Part shown: positions 1 to 8,945 of the stretch, piece after piece | Layout of the letters: each line of letters starts with the position of its first letter | Position numbering within the stretch: the first letter of the stretch is position 1 | Source of the DNA: Occallatibacter sp. | GTDB taxonomy: Bacteria > Acidobacteriota > Terriglobia > Terriglobales > Acidobacteriaceae | Direction: 5' to 3' | NCBI GenBank assembly: GCA_031296305.1 | Contig: JARLFZ010000001.1 | Coordinates: forward strand, 62,001 to 126,000 | DNA: 64,000 nt | Made by a program: the position numbers and the translations under genes | The notes under the pieces: model-generated | Database searches by the model: none | The model's input: only the letters and a program-made list of their open reading frames with translations | Told to the model about the DNA's origin: nothing

Positions 1-195
1 AACATCGCAACCACCAACTACATGAGCTCCGTCGACGGCGTCTTTGCTGCCGGCGACATGCGCCGCGGTCAATCGCTCGTAGTCTGGGCCATCGCCGAGG
101 GCCGCAAAGCCGCCGCCGCCGTCAACGAATACCTGGCTGCCAAAGACGAACCGTTAGCTCGCGTTCGCTACTCCACCACCGTCAGCTCAAGGTAG
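1..195 (+). CDS. gltD: Glutamate synthase small subunit (GltD), 3' end only
   Basis: The last 64 codons of a gene that begins outside the window. The peptide contains [19 protein letters not shown], the C-terminal NAD(P)-binding signature (GD...RRG..LVVWAI.EGR.AA) of the flavoprotein small subunit of NADPH-dependent glutamate synthase, which passes electrons from NADPH to the large subunit for glutamate synthesis from glutamine and 2-oxoglutarate. Related FAD oxidoreductases share parts of this motif, but the whole string fits GltD best. The stop TAG at 193-195 is followed directly by a dispersed hairpin repeat, and the next gene is convergent. Confidence 0.85.
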   Translation, partial: NIATTNYMSSVDGVFAAGDMRRGQSLVVWAIAEGRKAAAAVNEYLAAKDEPLARVRYSTTVSSR

Positions 196-198
196 AAA

Positions 199-249
199 TT
201 GTAGCGCCGGTCTCCAGACCGGCTGTAGCGGGGGTCACCAGACCCCCGC
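199..249. repeat. Family A double-hairpin repeat
   Basis: Two adjacent inverted repeats: GCCGGTCT-cc-AGACCGGC, then GCGGGGGTC-acc-AGACCCCCGC. Near-identical units lie at 16023-16073, 16158-16208, 59089-59138, 61475-61524 and 63463-63618. It sits between convergent genes, so it could end transcription from both sides, but it has no T-tract. It resembles REP/BIME elements in form. Confidence 0.85.
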
Positions 250-328
250 CGGCAACCCGATCGCAGAGAGATTCCGTCTCCCAGGCCATCGATACATCGG
301 CGAAGAATCTCCGGCCGGCCTCGTTACC

Positions 329-1801
329 TCACTTCACCATGCTGCACACACATTCCCGATAAACATCGGCCGTCGCATTCGTCAGCGAGCACACGTACGG
401 ATGCCAAATCAGCGCCATCATCCGCATATCCACGCCCGTCATGTAATACCGCAAATAACTCTGGCTCGCGCTCGTCTGCGCCGACGCATCAGTCTTGAAG
501 CCGCCGATCAAACTCTCCACTGTGGCCGCGGTAAACGCTGGCTCATGATAAGCCTTTGCAAAATCGTATTCTTCGCTCCACTTGGCATCGATCCCGGTTT
601 GATTTGAAGCCGCAATCACGCGATAGTCCTCGAGGATGGCACGCGCCGGATCGATCGTCGCCATCGTGAACGACGGATTGTTCCCGTCGATCGGCGAAAT
701 CGATGCCACCATCTTCAAGGCAACAGGTTTCTGCACCGCGTCGGTCTTCGCCGGGATCAGCAGCCGCACCTCATCCATGTGTGTGTGGGCGAAAATCGCC
801 AGTTGCACCACGTCGCCGTATTCTGCAATCACTTCAGGCAGCGCCTCCGAAGAAAGGAACATCTTCGGCTTGCCGCCTGCGCAAAGAGCCATCCATTTCC
901 TCGCCGTCGAATACGAGTCCACGCCCGGCGGAATGTGCGCCATCACCCATACTTTCTCTTTTTTGTCGCGTGCCTCATTCAATTGTTGTTTCAGCCACGC
1001 AATTTGCGCATCTGCAGGCGCCGCATCCGTCTTGCCACCGCAGGTCTGATAGCGCTCCGACATAAATAGATCGTCCAGCACAAGCAGCCGCGTTTTCTCA
1101 ACCGGCGCACGCAGGCTCACGCTGTAATAGCCGCCGGCCGCAAAGTCTCGCAGCGCCTGCGCCTTTTCCGCGCCCTCTAAATCGGCTGCAAAAACCTGCC
1201 CGCTCTCTTTCAGAAATTTGCTGTTGGCGTCGAGTTGATAGTCGCCGCAGTCGGAATCGTTATTGCCCAGCGCCGCATAGACCGGAACTCCAGGAAGCGC
1301 CGCACGCAAGTTAGCCATCACGTAGACGATGGTCTTCTCCACAAAAGCCCTGTACTCCGCCGGCGTCGCTTTAGGAAAAACCGCGGCGAATTTGCAGGAG
1401 AAGTTGTGCGCAATCAAATCGCCACTCACGAGGACAAACTTCGCCTCACCGGCCTGCGCGTGGATGGCATGCAAACTCGATTGATACAAAGCGTAAGAAG
1501 TGTCATAGCCGCGCGTCGGGCAAGCTTCGTCGAGCTTCGTCCACTGCGCCGCGCCATCGGCTGACGCCGGAGCCGCCAGAATTCGATTCCAGTCCTCAAC
1601 CGGCGCCGCTGCCAGTTGCGCGGCCTTTCCCGGATCACGAAACGGCTCAAAGTGGATATCGCTGACAAAGAGGGCCTGAATCGAATTCGCGCCGCCATTC
1701 GCTACTGCTTGTGCCGGAATCCGCACCGCCAATGCCGACAGGCCTAAAACGAAAGCCGAAGCATACGCGCAAAATCTTCCGGCCTTCAACACGCTTTCCA
1801 T
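329..1801 (-). CDS. Secreted calcineurin-like metallophosphoesterase
   Basis: A 490-residue protein with an N-terminal signal peptide (about residues 1-30). The metallophosphoesterase motifs appear in order: SDIH (D-x-H), SGDL (GD), GNND in place of GNHD/E, MAHIPP, and AHTH in place of GHTH, so a dinuclear metal centre should form. The overall arrangement resembles acid-sphingomyelinase-like phosphodiesterases; the substrate is unknown. I chose the ATG at 1799-1801 over one 11 codons upstream because AGAGGAG lies five bases before it. It is transcribed away from the alpha-galactosidase gene across a 126-base gap that probably holds both promoters. Confidence 0.82.
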   Translation of the reverse strand: MESVLKAGRFCAYASAFVLGLSALAVRIPAQAVANGGANSIQALFVSDIHFEPFRDPGKAAQLAAAPVEDWNRILAAPASADGAAQWTKLDEACPTRGYDTSYALYQSSLHAIHAQAGEAKFVLVSGDLIAHNFSCKFAAVFPKATPAEYRAFVEKTIVYVMANLRAALPGVPVYAALGNNDSDCGDYQLDANSKFLKESGQVFAADLEGAEKAQALRDFAAGGYYSVSLRAPVEKTRLLVLDDLFMSERYQTCGGKTDAAPADAQIAWLKQQLNEARDKKEKVWVMAHIPPGVDSYSTARKWMALCAGGKPKMFLSSEALPEVIAEYGDVVQLAIFAHTHMDEVRLLIPAKTDAVQKPVALKMVASISPIDGNNPSFTMATIDPARAILEDYRVIAASNQTGIDAKWSEEYDFAKAYHEPAFTAATVESLIGGFKTDASAQTSASQSYLRYYMTGVDMRMMALIWHPYVCSLTNATADVYRECVCSMVK

Positions 1802-1927
1802 GACAGCTCCTCTACTTGCTCGATCCTTTATCATTCGGATTTTCGTAGGATAACCCGGACACCCGGCATTCGCGTTTCTCTTCCGTCAATCCCCGCGCCC
1901 CGCCCGGAATATGCTATACGTTTCCTA

Positions 1928-3331
1928 ATGACTAAGCTTGGATCTTTTCCTGTCCTGGTTCTTGCCGCTGCGTGTCTCGTCTCGCAATTCAGCCTCGCGC
2001 AAACGCTCGCTCCCACTCCTCCACTTGGCTGGAACAGTTGGGACGCCTACGGTTTCACCATCGACGAGCAGCAATTCAGAGACAACGCGACCGTCCTGGT
2101 TTCTCTTGAGCAGTTCGGATGGAAATACGCCGTCATCGACGAGGGCTGGTACATGGCCAACCCCGCGGCCGCGGGCAAGGCTGTCGAGCAAAAACAGTAC
2201 CTTTGGAACAACAATGGCCTGTTGATTCCCGTCCCGGCGCGCTACCCATCTGCCGCCGATGGCGCCGGATTCAAGCCTCTCGCCGACTGGCTGCACTCTC
2301 ACGGACTCAAGTTCGGCATTCACATCGTGCGTGGAATTCCCAAGCAGGTAGTCGCGGCCAATCTGCCCATCGCAGGCACGCAATTCCACGCCGCCGACGC
2401 TGCTGACACCACATCTCCCTGTCCCTGGGACGAGGGCAACTGGGGCATCAAGGACAACGCTGCGGGCCAAGCCTATTACGACTCCATGCTGAAGCTTTAT
2501 GCGCATTGGGGCCTGGATTTTCTCAAGGTCGACTGCATCTCCAACAATCCCTACCGGCCCACGGAGATTCGCCAGATCGCCGAAGCCATCCGCAAAACCG
2601 GCCGCCCCATCATTCTTAGCCTGTCGCCCGGCCCCACAGACATTACTCACGCGGCCGAGGTCGCAAAGTACGCGCAGATGTGGCGCATCACCGACGATCA
2701 TTGGGACAAATGGAGTTTTGAAAACAAGCCGGGCGACGAGTATCCCTTCGGATTGCAGGGCGAATTTGATCGGCTTGCGAAGTGGTTCGTGTACACCGGC
2801 CCCGGCAACTGGCCCGACCCCGACATGCTTCCCGAGGGCTGGCTTGGCCCCCACCCTGGCATGGGCGAGCCGCGCCAATCGCGCCTCACCCCCGACGAGC
2901 AACGCACAGAATTCACGCTCTGGTGCGTTACTCGATCGCCTCTCATCCTCGGCGGTAACCTCACGCGCCTCGACGACTTCACGCGTTCGCTCGTAACAAA
3001 TCAGGCCCTCCTCTTCGTGGATCAGAACGCCAGCTACAGCCGTCCCGTCGACGCCTCTGCCCTGGGCGCGGGCTTTGAAAATGTCCGCGTCTGGCGCGCC
3101 ACCATTGAGCAGCCCGGAGCGCGCGGCTACGCAGAATTTTTCGCCTTCTTCAATCTCGGCTCGAGCCCCGCCACTGTGCGCACCACCTGGAAGGACCTCG
3201 GCCTCGATAACCAAAAACACTCCGCCCAAAATGCCTGGGACGATTCCACCACCAAAGAGTCCAAAGACATAAGCCTGACTTTGCCACCGCATGGCAGCGC
3301 ACTGTATCAGGTATCAATGAACGGGAAATAG
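1928..3331 (+). CDS. Secreted alpha-galactosidase, glycoside hydrolase family 27
   Basis: A 467-residue protein: signal peptide (about residues 1-25), then the GH27 opening PPLGWNSWDAYG, a TIM barrel and a C-terminal beta domain. The likely nucleophile is Asp202 in FLKVDC and the acid/base is Asp257, four residues after Arg253 in WRITDD, matching the R-x3-D spacing of the family. It should release terminal alpha-galactose from oligosaccharides in the periplasm or outside the cell. No strong ribosome-binding site precedes the ATG. The DUF1287 gene follows after 3 bases, so the two are probably co-transcribed. A 455-codon open frame on the other strand is a composition shadow. Confidence 0.9.
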   Translation: MTKLGSFPVLVLAAACLVSQFSLAQTLAPTPPLGWNSWDAYGFTIDEQQFRDNATVLVSLEQFGWKYAVIDEGWYMANPAAAGKAVEQKQYLWNNNGLLIPVPARYPSAADGAGFKPLADWLHSHGLKFGIHIVRGIPKQVVAANLPIAGTQFHAADAADTTSPCPWDEGNWGIKDNAAGQAYYDSMLKLYAHWGLDFLKVDCISNNPYRPTEIRQIAEAIRKTGRPIILSLSPGPTDITHAAEVAKYAQMWRITDDHWDKWSFENKPGDEYPFGLQGEFDRLAKWFVYTGPGNWPDPDMLPEGWLGPHPGMGEPRQSRLTPDEQRTEFTLWCVTRSPLILGGNLTRLDDFTRSLVTNQALLFVDQNASYSRPVDASALGAGFENVRVWRATIEQPGARGYAEFFAFFNLGSSPATVRTTWKDLGLDNQKHSAQNAWDDSTTKESKDISLTLPPHGSALYQVSMNGK

Positions 3332-3334
3332 GCA

Positions 3335-3979
3335 ATGCAGCGAAGAACGTTTCTCGGTGCGCTAGCTGCCACATTCGCAGTTGAAAAACTGGGGTGGGCA
3401 GATCCCACGCCGGGCGAACGTTTGGCTGCTGCTGCGCGCGTCCAGGTCGGCCTAACCACCAGCTACGATCCCGCGTGGACATCCATCGCTTATCCGAATG
3501 GCGATGTCCCTCGCAGCACCGGTGTGTGCGCCGATGTTGTGGTCCGCGCAGCCCGCGATGCGCTGGGTCTCGACCTGCAAAAGCTTTTGCACGAAGACAT
3601 GATGAAGCACTTCGATGCCTACCCTGCGCGCAAAGCCTGGGGACAAACCCGGCCAGACGCCAACATCGATCATCGTCGCGTCCTCAATCTGCAAACCTAC
3701 TTCCAGCGCGCGGGCGCGCAACTGTGGACGGCCACCGGCCCTGTGCCCGGCGATAGATTTCCCCAGCCACTCTCGCCGGGCGATATTCTCACCTGGATTC
3801 TCAACTCGGGACAGCCGCACATCGGCATGGTCGTCGGCGTCCCACCAGCGGGTGCCGCAAATGCCCACGAAACCAGCCCGCACGTGGTGCACAACATCGG
3901 CCGAGGCGCGGAAGAATCGCCCCTTTCGGCCTTCTGGCCGCATCACGCCTTCGGCCACTATCGCTGGCCTCTGGCCTGA
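3335..3979 (+). CDS. DUF1287 family protein with Tat-like signal
   Basis: A 214-residue protein. The N-terminus (RRTFLGALAATFA) looks like a Tat or Sec export signal. The mature part has the DUF1287 hallmarks: SYDPAW, AYPNGDVPRSTGVCADVV, the LHEDM segment, and a late GDILTW...HIGMVV block. DUF1287 proteins (for example E. coli YijF) look like NlpC/P60-type papain-fold hydrolases, with Cys in GVC and His in HIG as plausible catalytic residues; the substrate is unknown. It follows the alpha-galactosidase by three bases, and a family B hairpin repeat begins 35 bases after its stop. Confidence 0.82.
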   Translation: MQRRTFLGALAATFAVEKLGWADPTPGERLAAAARVQVGLTTSYDPAWTSIAYPNGDVPRSTGVCADVVVRAARDALGLDLQKLLHEDMMKHFDAYPARKAWGQTRPDANIDHRRVLNLQTYFQRAGAQLWTATGPVPGDRFPQPLSPGDILTWILNSGQPHIGMVVGVPPAGAANAHETSPHVVHNIGRGAEESPLSAFWPHHAFGHYRWPLA

Positions 3980-4014
3980 TCCGCACCGCTGGAGCGGTTC
4001 CAATACCCATTTGG

Positions 4015-4096
4015 GGTGCCCCCGGTCCCTCGCCTTTGGGGACCGGGGAAGACGGCAGCACAGACACTGGCTACACCTATTTTGGAATCGCTCTAG
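4015..4096. repeat. Family B hairpin repeat, long form
   Basis: The core 4015-4048 is GGTGCCCCCGGTCCC, a short loop, then GGGACCGGGG (a 10-bp stem). About 48 further bases up to the CTAGTAG near 4096 match the tail of the copy at 5136-5219 at most positions. Core-only copies occur at 12761-12794, 17919-17952 and 39067-39100. It lies between two genes on the same strand. Confidence 0.85.
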
Positions 4097-4191
4097 TAGC
4101 CTTCGCCCCACACGCACTCCAGCCCAATGTGCGAAACTAATGTGTTTGCAGAGTGAGCCTTCACCGGCGCACTCTGTGGCTGGGGCAAGTC

Positions 4192-5118
4192 ATGCCAATT
4201 CTTCGTTCCGCTTTTATCGCACTCTCCCACAATCGTCCATTGCGCCGTTTCTGCGAACACTCCCGGATGGGAGCCCGCCTCAACTCGCGCTTCATCGCCG
4301 GCATGGCGCCCGACGACGCGTTGCGTGTAGCCGAAGAGGTCAACCGCCAGGGCATTGCAGTCACGCTCGACTCGCTGGGTGAAAGCGTCACCTCCGAGAG
4401 CGAGGCGCATCGCGCGGCCGATATTTACCACAAATTGCTCGATGCCATCGCCACCCGCGGCATCAATGCGAACATCAGCGTCAAGCTCACGCAGATGGGT
4501 CTTGAGCAATCGCCCGATCTGGCCGAATCCATCGCCGCAAACCTCGTCGAACATGCCCGCGCTACGGAAAACTTCGTCCGCATCGACATGGAGGACTCGA
4601 GCCTGACACAAGTCACGCTCGACATCGTGCGCCGCATCCACGCCCGCCCTGATCTGCGCGGCGCTGTCGGCGTCGTCATTCAGGCCTACCTCTTTCGTTC
4701 CCAGGCCGATGTGGAGCAGTTGCTCGCCGAAGGCATCCGCATCAGGCTTTGTAAAGGCGCCTACAAAGAGCCGCCCGAAGTCGCTTATCCCCGCAAGGCA
4801 GACGTGGACGCAAACTTCCTCAAGCTCAGCCACATGCTTCTCAACAGCCCGATCTACCACGGGCTGGCAACCCACGACGAGGCCATTGTGGAAGCCGCAA
4901 AAACCTACGCGGCATCGCGCGGGATCAGCCGCGATCAATTCGAGTTCCAGATGTTGTATGGAGTGCGCCGCGATCTACAGCGCAATCTGGTACGCGATGG
5001 TTACAAGGTGCGCGTCTACGTTCCTTTTGGAACGGAATGGTATCCCTACTTTATGCGCCGCCTGGCAGAACGCCCCGCCAACGTGCTCTTCCTGGCGCGA
5101 AATTTCTTCCGCTCCTGA
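4192..5118 (+). CDS. Proline dehydrogenase (monofunctional, FAD-dependent)
   Basis: A 308-residue single-domain PRODH, the length of monofunctional enzymes rather than PutA. It oxidises proline to pyrroline-5-carboxylate and passes electrons to quinone. Diagnostic strings are VTLDSLGE near the start, DMEDSSLT, RLCKGAYKEP (flavin/substrate region) and YVPFGTEWYPYFMRRLAERP at the C-terminus. An in-frame GTG at 4153 would add 13 residues; I prefer the ATG at 4192 because the protein then begins MPILRSAFIALSHN, as in relatives I recall. No pyrroline-5-carboxylate dehydrogenase gene is next to it. Family B repeats flank it on both sides. Confidence 0.88.
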   Translation: MPILRSAFIALSHNRPLRRFCEHSRMGARLNSRFIAGMAPDDALRVAEEVNRQGIAVTLDSLGESVTSESEAHRAADIYHKLLDAIATRGINANISVKLTQMGLEQSPDLAESIAANLVEHARATENFVRIDMEDSSLTQVTLDIVRRIHARPDLRGAVGVVIQAYLFRSQADVEQLLAEGIRIRLCKGAYKEPPEVAYPRKADVDANFLKLSHMLLNSPIYHGLATHDEAIVEAAKTYAASRGISRDQFEFQMLYGVRRDLQRNLVRDGYKVRVYVPFGTEWYPYFMRRLAERPANVLFLARNFFRS

Positions 5119-5135
5119 CGCTTCCCGCGGCCGAG

Positions 5136-5219
5136 GGTGCCCCCGGTCCCTCGCCTTTGGGGACCGGGGATGATGGCTGCGCGAACGCTAGCTACGCCTA
5201 TCTCGAAATCGCTTTAGTC
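5136..5219. repeat. Family B hairpin repeat, long form, overlapping a gene end
   Basis: The same 34-base hairpin core as at 4015 plus the same tail (GCTACGCCTATCTCGAAATC is the counterpart of GCTACACCTATTTTGGAATC). It lies between the convergent proline dehydrogenase and zinc-ribbon genes, and its last bases contain the stop codon of the zinc-ribbon gene. Confidence 0.85.
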
Positions 5220-5495
5220 CTGCTTGCCCGCCAAATCGCGCTTGCGCATCATCAGACGTAAGCCGCACCCCTTGCACCGCCAGGGATAGAAACCGAACAA
5301 CGGATAAATTCTCTTCTGCAAAAAGCCCTTGCGGAAGATGCGATGAACCTTGTCGCTGCCGCAATCATCGCAAAGCACGCGCTCATTCGCCGAGTTCTCG
5401 TCGACAATATTTACAGCCTTGACTTCAACAATTCTTCCAGCTTTCACCTCGCCAAAACTTACGGCCAAGGCTCGCCGCGTCATTACTTCTGACAT
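5214..5495 (-). CDS. Small zinc-ribbon protein, function unknown
   Basis: A 93-residue protein with two CxxC pairs, CDDC at about 42-45 and CKGC at about 75-78, consistent with one zinc ribbon. A basic, aromatic stretch lies between them (RIFRKGFLQKRIYPLFGFYPW). There are no membrane segments or signal. The ATG at 5493-5495 has GGAG seven bases upstream. The last codon and TAA stop fall within the end of a family B repeat, so the present C-terminus may have been set by repeat insertion. I cannot assign a role; nucleic-acid or protein binding is only a guess from the fold. Confidence 0.65.
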   Translation of the reverse strand: MSEVMTRRALAVSFGEVKAGRIVEVKAVNIVDENSANERVLCDDCGSDKVHRIFRKGFLQKRIYPLFGFYPWRCKGCGLRLMMRKRDLAGKQD

Positions 5496-5782
5496 GCGTC
5501 AACTCCGGGGGACACGCTTCGACTTGCTGGCTACACAATTCTCCAACCAACAGGATCACGGCGCGGTTTTCCGCTTCGTGATTGAAACTCATGGCGAATG
5601 GTTGGGATCACCGGGGACTTGCGCCCAGGGAGATTTATTTTAATCTTATCCCGACAATGGCTGCGAAAGAACGCCCTGGGACCAACTGTGATACTGGGGT
5701 AACTTACAAACCAACAACATCAATTACTACGAACTCCCCACGCGATGCATCATCTCTAAAACGTGTCGTCTTTCAATTGAAC
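5496..5782. other. Intergenic stretch without recognised gene
   Basis: 287 bases between the start of the zinc-ribbon gene and the end of hemH. The open frames crossing it are shadows of neighbouring genes. It is AT-richer than its surroundings around 5640-5770, as expected for the upstream region of the zinc-ribbon gene, but I see no clear promoter or hairpin. Confidence 0.5.
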
Positions 5783-6754
5783 TCACTTGGGCGTGCCCAA
5801 TCGTCCCAACCCACCGCGCGCCAAATCCGCAACTGCTTTCGCCAGCGTCACGGAAGCGTTGAGCGATTCCGGGCGTTCCAGCTGAACGCCCAATTTGCTG
5901 GCGTACGCGCGAAAAAGGATGTCCACGTCGAACAAAATCTCCACATGGTCGCAGAGAAACCCGATGGGCTGCAGAAGCAAAGCCTTCACACCTTCGGCCG
6001 CAATCTGGTCGAGCGTCTCCTCCACGCTCGGCCCCAGCCACGGTCCACCGCTCGCACCCTGGCTCTGAAACGCAAACCACCAGCGGAGAATCTCCGGCAC
6101 CCGCGCGGCCACCAGTTCAGCCGTATGGCGTGCCTCTTCGGCGTACGGATCGACGCCCTGCCCCGGCCACAAACGCTTGCCGGCATCCGCGTCAGCCGCA
6201 GGCGCTTCCACCGTGCGCGTGGGGACGCTATGCGCGGTGAACAACACCGGCACCGGCCCGCCAACTTCCTTTGTCAGCTTTGCCAGGGCCGGCCGCAGCC
6301 GCTCGGCAAACGCGTCAGCCAGCAACGGATGCTGCGCCCATCCCGGCGTAAAGTCGATCCGCAAATCTCCCGCCTCGGCCTCAACCGCCCGCCGGTACAG
6401 CCCCACGCTGGTGCGCGAGTTCTGCGGCGCCATGCAGATCACCGCAGCCTGCTCGATGCCGTCCGCGCGCATCTGCCGCACTACTTCGGGAATATAGGGC
6501 CGCCAGTTTCTCATGCCCACATACACAGGAATCGACTGTCCCGCCGCGGCGAGCTCGGCCTCAACCAACCGCGCCTGCGCCAACGTAATCTCGGTCAGCG
6601 GGCTATGACCGATCTGCGCATAGCGATGCTGAATCTCCTCCACAACCGTCTGCGGCAGCGGCCGCCCGCTCACCACGTTGCGCAAGTATTCGGGAATCTG
6701 TTCGATCGTCTCCGGCGTGCCATGCGCCAGTAGCAAGACTGCCTGTTTAGCCAC
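5783..6754 (-). CDS. hemH: Ferrochelatase (proto- or coproporphyrin type)
   Basis: A 323-residue ferrochelatase that inserts Fe2+ into a porphyrin. It opens with VLLLAHGTPE; the His of LFTAHSVP is the conserved metal/porphyrin residue, and QPIGFLCDHVEILFDVD is the family C-terminal block with the conserved acidic residues. The start is the GTG at 6752-6754: it has GGAGG six bases upstream and overlaps the hemE end by eight bases, implying translational coupling. A frame extending 25 codons further upstream is hemE read out of phase. Because hemQ is present at 41352, the natural substrate may be coproporphyrin III (CpfC-type activity); sequence alone does not decide this. Confidence 0.93.
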   Translation of the reverse strand: MAKQAVLLLAHGTPETIEQIPEYLRNVVSGRPLPQTVVEEIQHRYAQIGHSPLTEITLAQARLVEAELAAAGQSIPVYVGMRNWRPYIPEVVRQMRADGIEQAAVICMAPQNSRTSVGLYRRAVEAEAGDLRIDFTPGWAQHPLLADAFAERLRPALAKLTKEVGGPVPVLFTAHSVPTRTVEAPAADADAGKRLWPGQGVDPYAEEARHTAELVAARVPEILRWWFAFQSQGASGGPWLGPSVEETLDQIAAEGVKALLLQPIGFLCDHVEILFDVDILFRAYASKLGVQLERPESLNASVTLAKAVADLARGGLGRLGTPK

Positions 6755-7829
6755 GCGCGTCCTCCAAGCGGAACTCGCGCACCATCCGTACCACGGCCTG
6801 CACATTCTCCACCGGCGTTTGCGGCACAATCCCGTGGCCCAGATTGAAGATGTGTCCCGGCCGCCCGTTGGCCGCGCGCAGAATCTCCTTCACGCGTTGC
6901 TCCAGCACATCCGGCGGCGCAAACAGCGTAATCGGATCCAGGTTCCCCTGCACCGCGCGCCCGTGACCCACAGCCCGCCAGCCTTCGTCGAGCGGCTGCC
7001 GCCAATCCAGGCCAATCACATCTGCTCCCGTCTGCGCCATCTGATCGAGCAACCCGGCGGTCTCCACGCCAAAATAGATTACCGGCACGCCCATCGCCTG
7101 CACCGCGCGCACCAGCCGTTTTGACGCCTCGAAGGCATAGGCGCGATAGTCGCTGAGCGATAGTGAGCCAACCCAGCTATCGAAAATCTGAATAACATCG
7201 GCGCCCGCCTGCACCTGCTGGCTGCAGTACTCCGTCAGCACAACCACCAGCTTGTCCAAAAGGCTGCCCCACGCAGTGGAGTTGCCGTACATCAATTTCT
7301 TCGTCTCAATGTAGTTTCGAGAGCCGCCGCCCTCAATCATGTAGCTGGCCAGCGTGTACGGTGCGCCGCAAAAGCCAATGATCCCTAGCCGGTCGCGAAA
7401 ATGCGCCGCGACTTTTTCAATGGCCCGCGCCACGTAGCCGAGTTCGCTCGCGCGATCAATCCGCAAAGCGCGCACGTCTTCCGCCGTGCGCACAGGATGG
7501 TGCACCACGGGCCCCTCGCCCGCCTGAAACTCAAAATCCAACCCCATCGGTTCCAGAGGCAGCAGCAGATCGGCAAAGATAATCGCCGCATCCACGCCCA
7601 GTTTCTCCGCGGCAGTGATAGTCACTTCGGCAGCCAGCTTGGGGTCCTTGCAAATCTCCACCAGCGTGTGGTGCTTCCGCACCTCACGGTATTCCTGCAT
7701 GTAGCGGCCAGCCTGCCGCAAAAACCAAACCGGCGTTCGGTCCACCGGCTTGCGCAGACACGCACGCACAAAACGGCTGCCGTCGAGAATCGTTTCGGCC
7801 GCCCCTGAATTCTGGTTATTCAAGTCCAT
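6747..7829 (-). CDS. hemE: Uroporphyrinogen decarboxylase
   Basis: A 360-residue enzyme, the usual family length, that converts uroporphyrinogen III to coproporphyrinogen III. Both family signatures are present: PVWFLRQAGRYMQEYR near the N-terminus (Arg residues bind substrate carboxylates) and GFCGAPYTLASYMIEGG centrally; IFADLLLPLEPMG contains the catalytic-site Asp. It is cytoplasmic. The ATG at 7829 lacks a strong ribosome-binding site. hemH overlaps its 3' end, so the two form an operon supplying consecutive late steps of heme synthesis. Confidence 0.95.
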   Translation of the reverse strand: MDLNNQNSGAAETILDGSRFVRACLRKPVDRTPVWFLRQAGRYMQEYREVRKHHTLVEICKDPKLAAEVTITAAEKLGVDAAIIFADLLLPLEPMGLDFEFQAGEGPVVHHPVRTAEDVRALRIDRASELGYVARAIEKVAAHFRDRLGIIGFCGAPYTLASYMIEGGGSRNYIETKKLMYGNSTAWGSLLDKLVVVLTEYCSQQVQAGADVIQIFDSWVGSLSLSDYRAYAFEASKRLVRAVQAMGVPVIYFGVETAGLLDQMAQTGADVIGLDWRQPLDEGWRAVGHGRAVQGNLDPITLFAPPDVLEQRVKEILRAANGRPGHIFNLGHGIVPQTPVENVQAVVRMVREFRLEDARG

Positions 7830-7913
7830 ATCGTTAAATTCTAACGGTCCATCGCGGAGAAGCTGGCAGCTTAGAGATGTTTTCTATTCCTAGCTCCCTA
7901 TTCCCTGTACTTC

Positions 7914-8945
7914 TCATCGCCACCTGAAAATCCTGAGCGACACCGCAAACGGCACCGCGCACCACGCCAGCAAAATCGCCAACGGCGTCATCATGTGGCC
8001 GAGTGGTATCCCCTGCAGCATGTTGCCGCGGATCGCGCTAATGGCCGCAGTCAGCGGAAGAGCCTGGACAAACGGCTGAAGGAACGCCGGAAAGCGCGAC
8101 GGCGAGAAGAAGACTCCCGACATAATCCACATCGGCATCATGACCAGGTTCATCAGGCCGCTGACAGCCTCCATGGTGCGGGCGCGCGAGGCGACGAGAA
8201 GACCCAGCGCCGAAAAAGTGAGCGAGCAGAGCACGCAGATGAGAGCCAAGTCGGCAACCGGCCCGCGAAACGGCACGCGAAATACCACCCACGCAAAGCC
8301 CAGCAGCACCACAACCTCGATGGCGAGCATGATGAGCCGCGCAAGCAGATAAGCCGCGAGGTATTGCCAGCGCGGCATCGGCGAGGCCACCATCCGCTTC
8401 AGCAGCTTCTTCGCACGCGCATCCACAATCGAGAATCCAAGACCCCACATCGCCGAGCCCATCAGGTTCATGCCCAGCAGACCGGGTACAAGAAAGTCGA
8501 TATAGCGCGAGCCGGTCTCGTGCATCAGTTGATTTTGGGCTTCAACCGGATCGTGCCGTCCCGCCGCAATCTGGATGTCGCGGTCGGCAATCATCCGAGC
8601 GGTCCGCGCATCCGGATTCGTGTCGTCGTATCTATACACGACGCTGTTTCCATTTCCGACGGCCAGCAACAAAATATTTCCCGTCGCCAGGGCGCGCGTC
8701 CCGGCAGCCTCATCCATCTCCATCGCGCGCAGCCCCTTGTTCGCAGCCAACGCCTGCGCCAGTTGCGGCGTCGTCGCGCCCACGGGCAGCACATCCGCCG
8801 GACGATTGCGGAACGCGATCCCCAATCCCAGCGCGAGCAAGATGGGAAACACGAAGATCCAGAAGATCGCCTCCGGCTCGCGCAGCGTCAGCTTGAACCG
8901 CGTTACGGTGAGTTGATAAAGGCTGCTTAATTCAAGCCTATTCAT
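7914..8945 (-). CDS. ABC-2 type transporter permease
   Basis: A 343-residue membrane protein with the ABC-2 layout: one N-terminal helix (about residues 25-45), a soluble loop of about 110 residues, then about five helices from residue 160 on, including LMNLVMMPMWIMSGVFFSP, typical of this superfamily. It overlaps the upstream ATPase gene by eight bases (8938-8945), so both subunits are translated as a coupled pair. The substrate is unknown; drugs, lipids or polysaccharides are handled by relatives. Just after the stop, on the coding strand, is a purine-rich AGGGAATAGGGAG motif similar to those after other genes in this window. Confidence 0.85.
   Translation of the reverse strand: MNRLELSSLYQLTVTRFKLTLREPEAIFWIFVFPILLALGLGIAFRNRPADVLPVGATTPQLAQALAANKGLRAMEMDEAAGTRALATGNILLLAVGNGNSVVYRYDDTNPDARTARMIADRDIQIAAGRHDPVEAQNQLMHETGSRYIDFLVPGLLGMNLMGSAMWGLGFSIVDARAKKLLKRMVASPMPRWQYLAAYLLARLIMLAIEVVVLLGFAWVVFRVPFRGPVADLALICVLCSLTFSALGLLVASRARTMEAVSGLMNLVMMPMWIMSGVFFSPSRFPAFLQPFVQALPLTAAISAIRGNMLQGIPLGHMMTPLAILLAWCAVPFAVSLRIFRWR

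Noticed and set aside
1925-3292. 455-codon open frame antisense to the alpha-galactosidase
   Set aside because: The sense strand encodes a complete GH27 enzyme with catalytic residues; the antisense frame has no domain and is explained by high GC at third codon positions.
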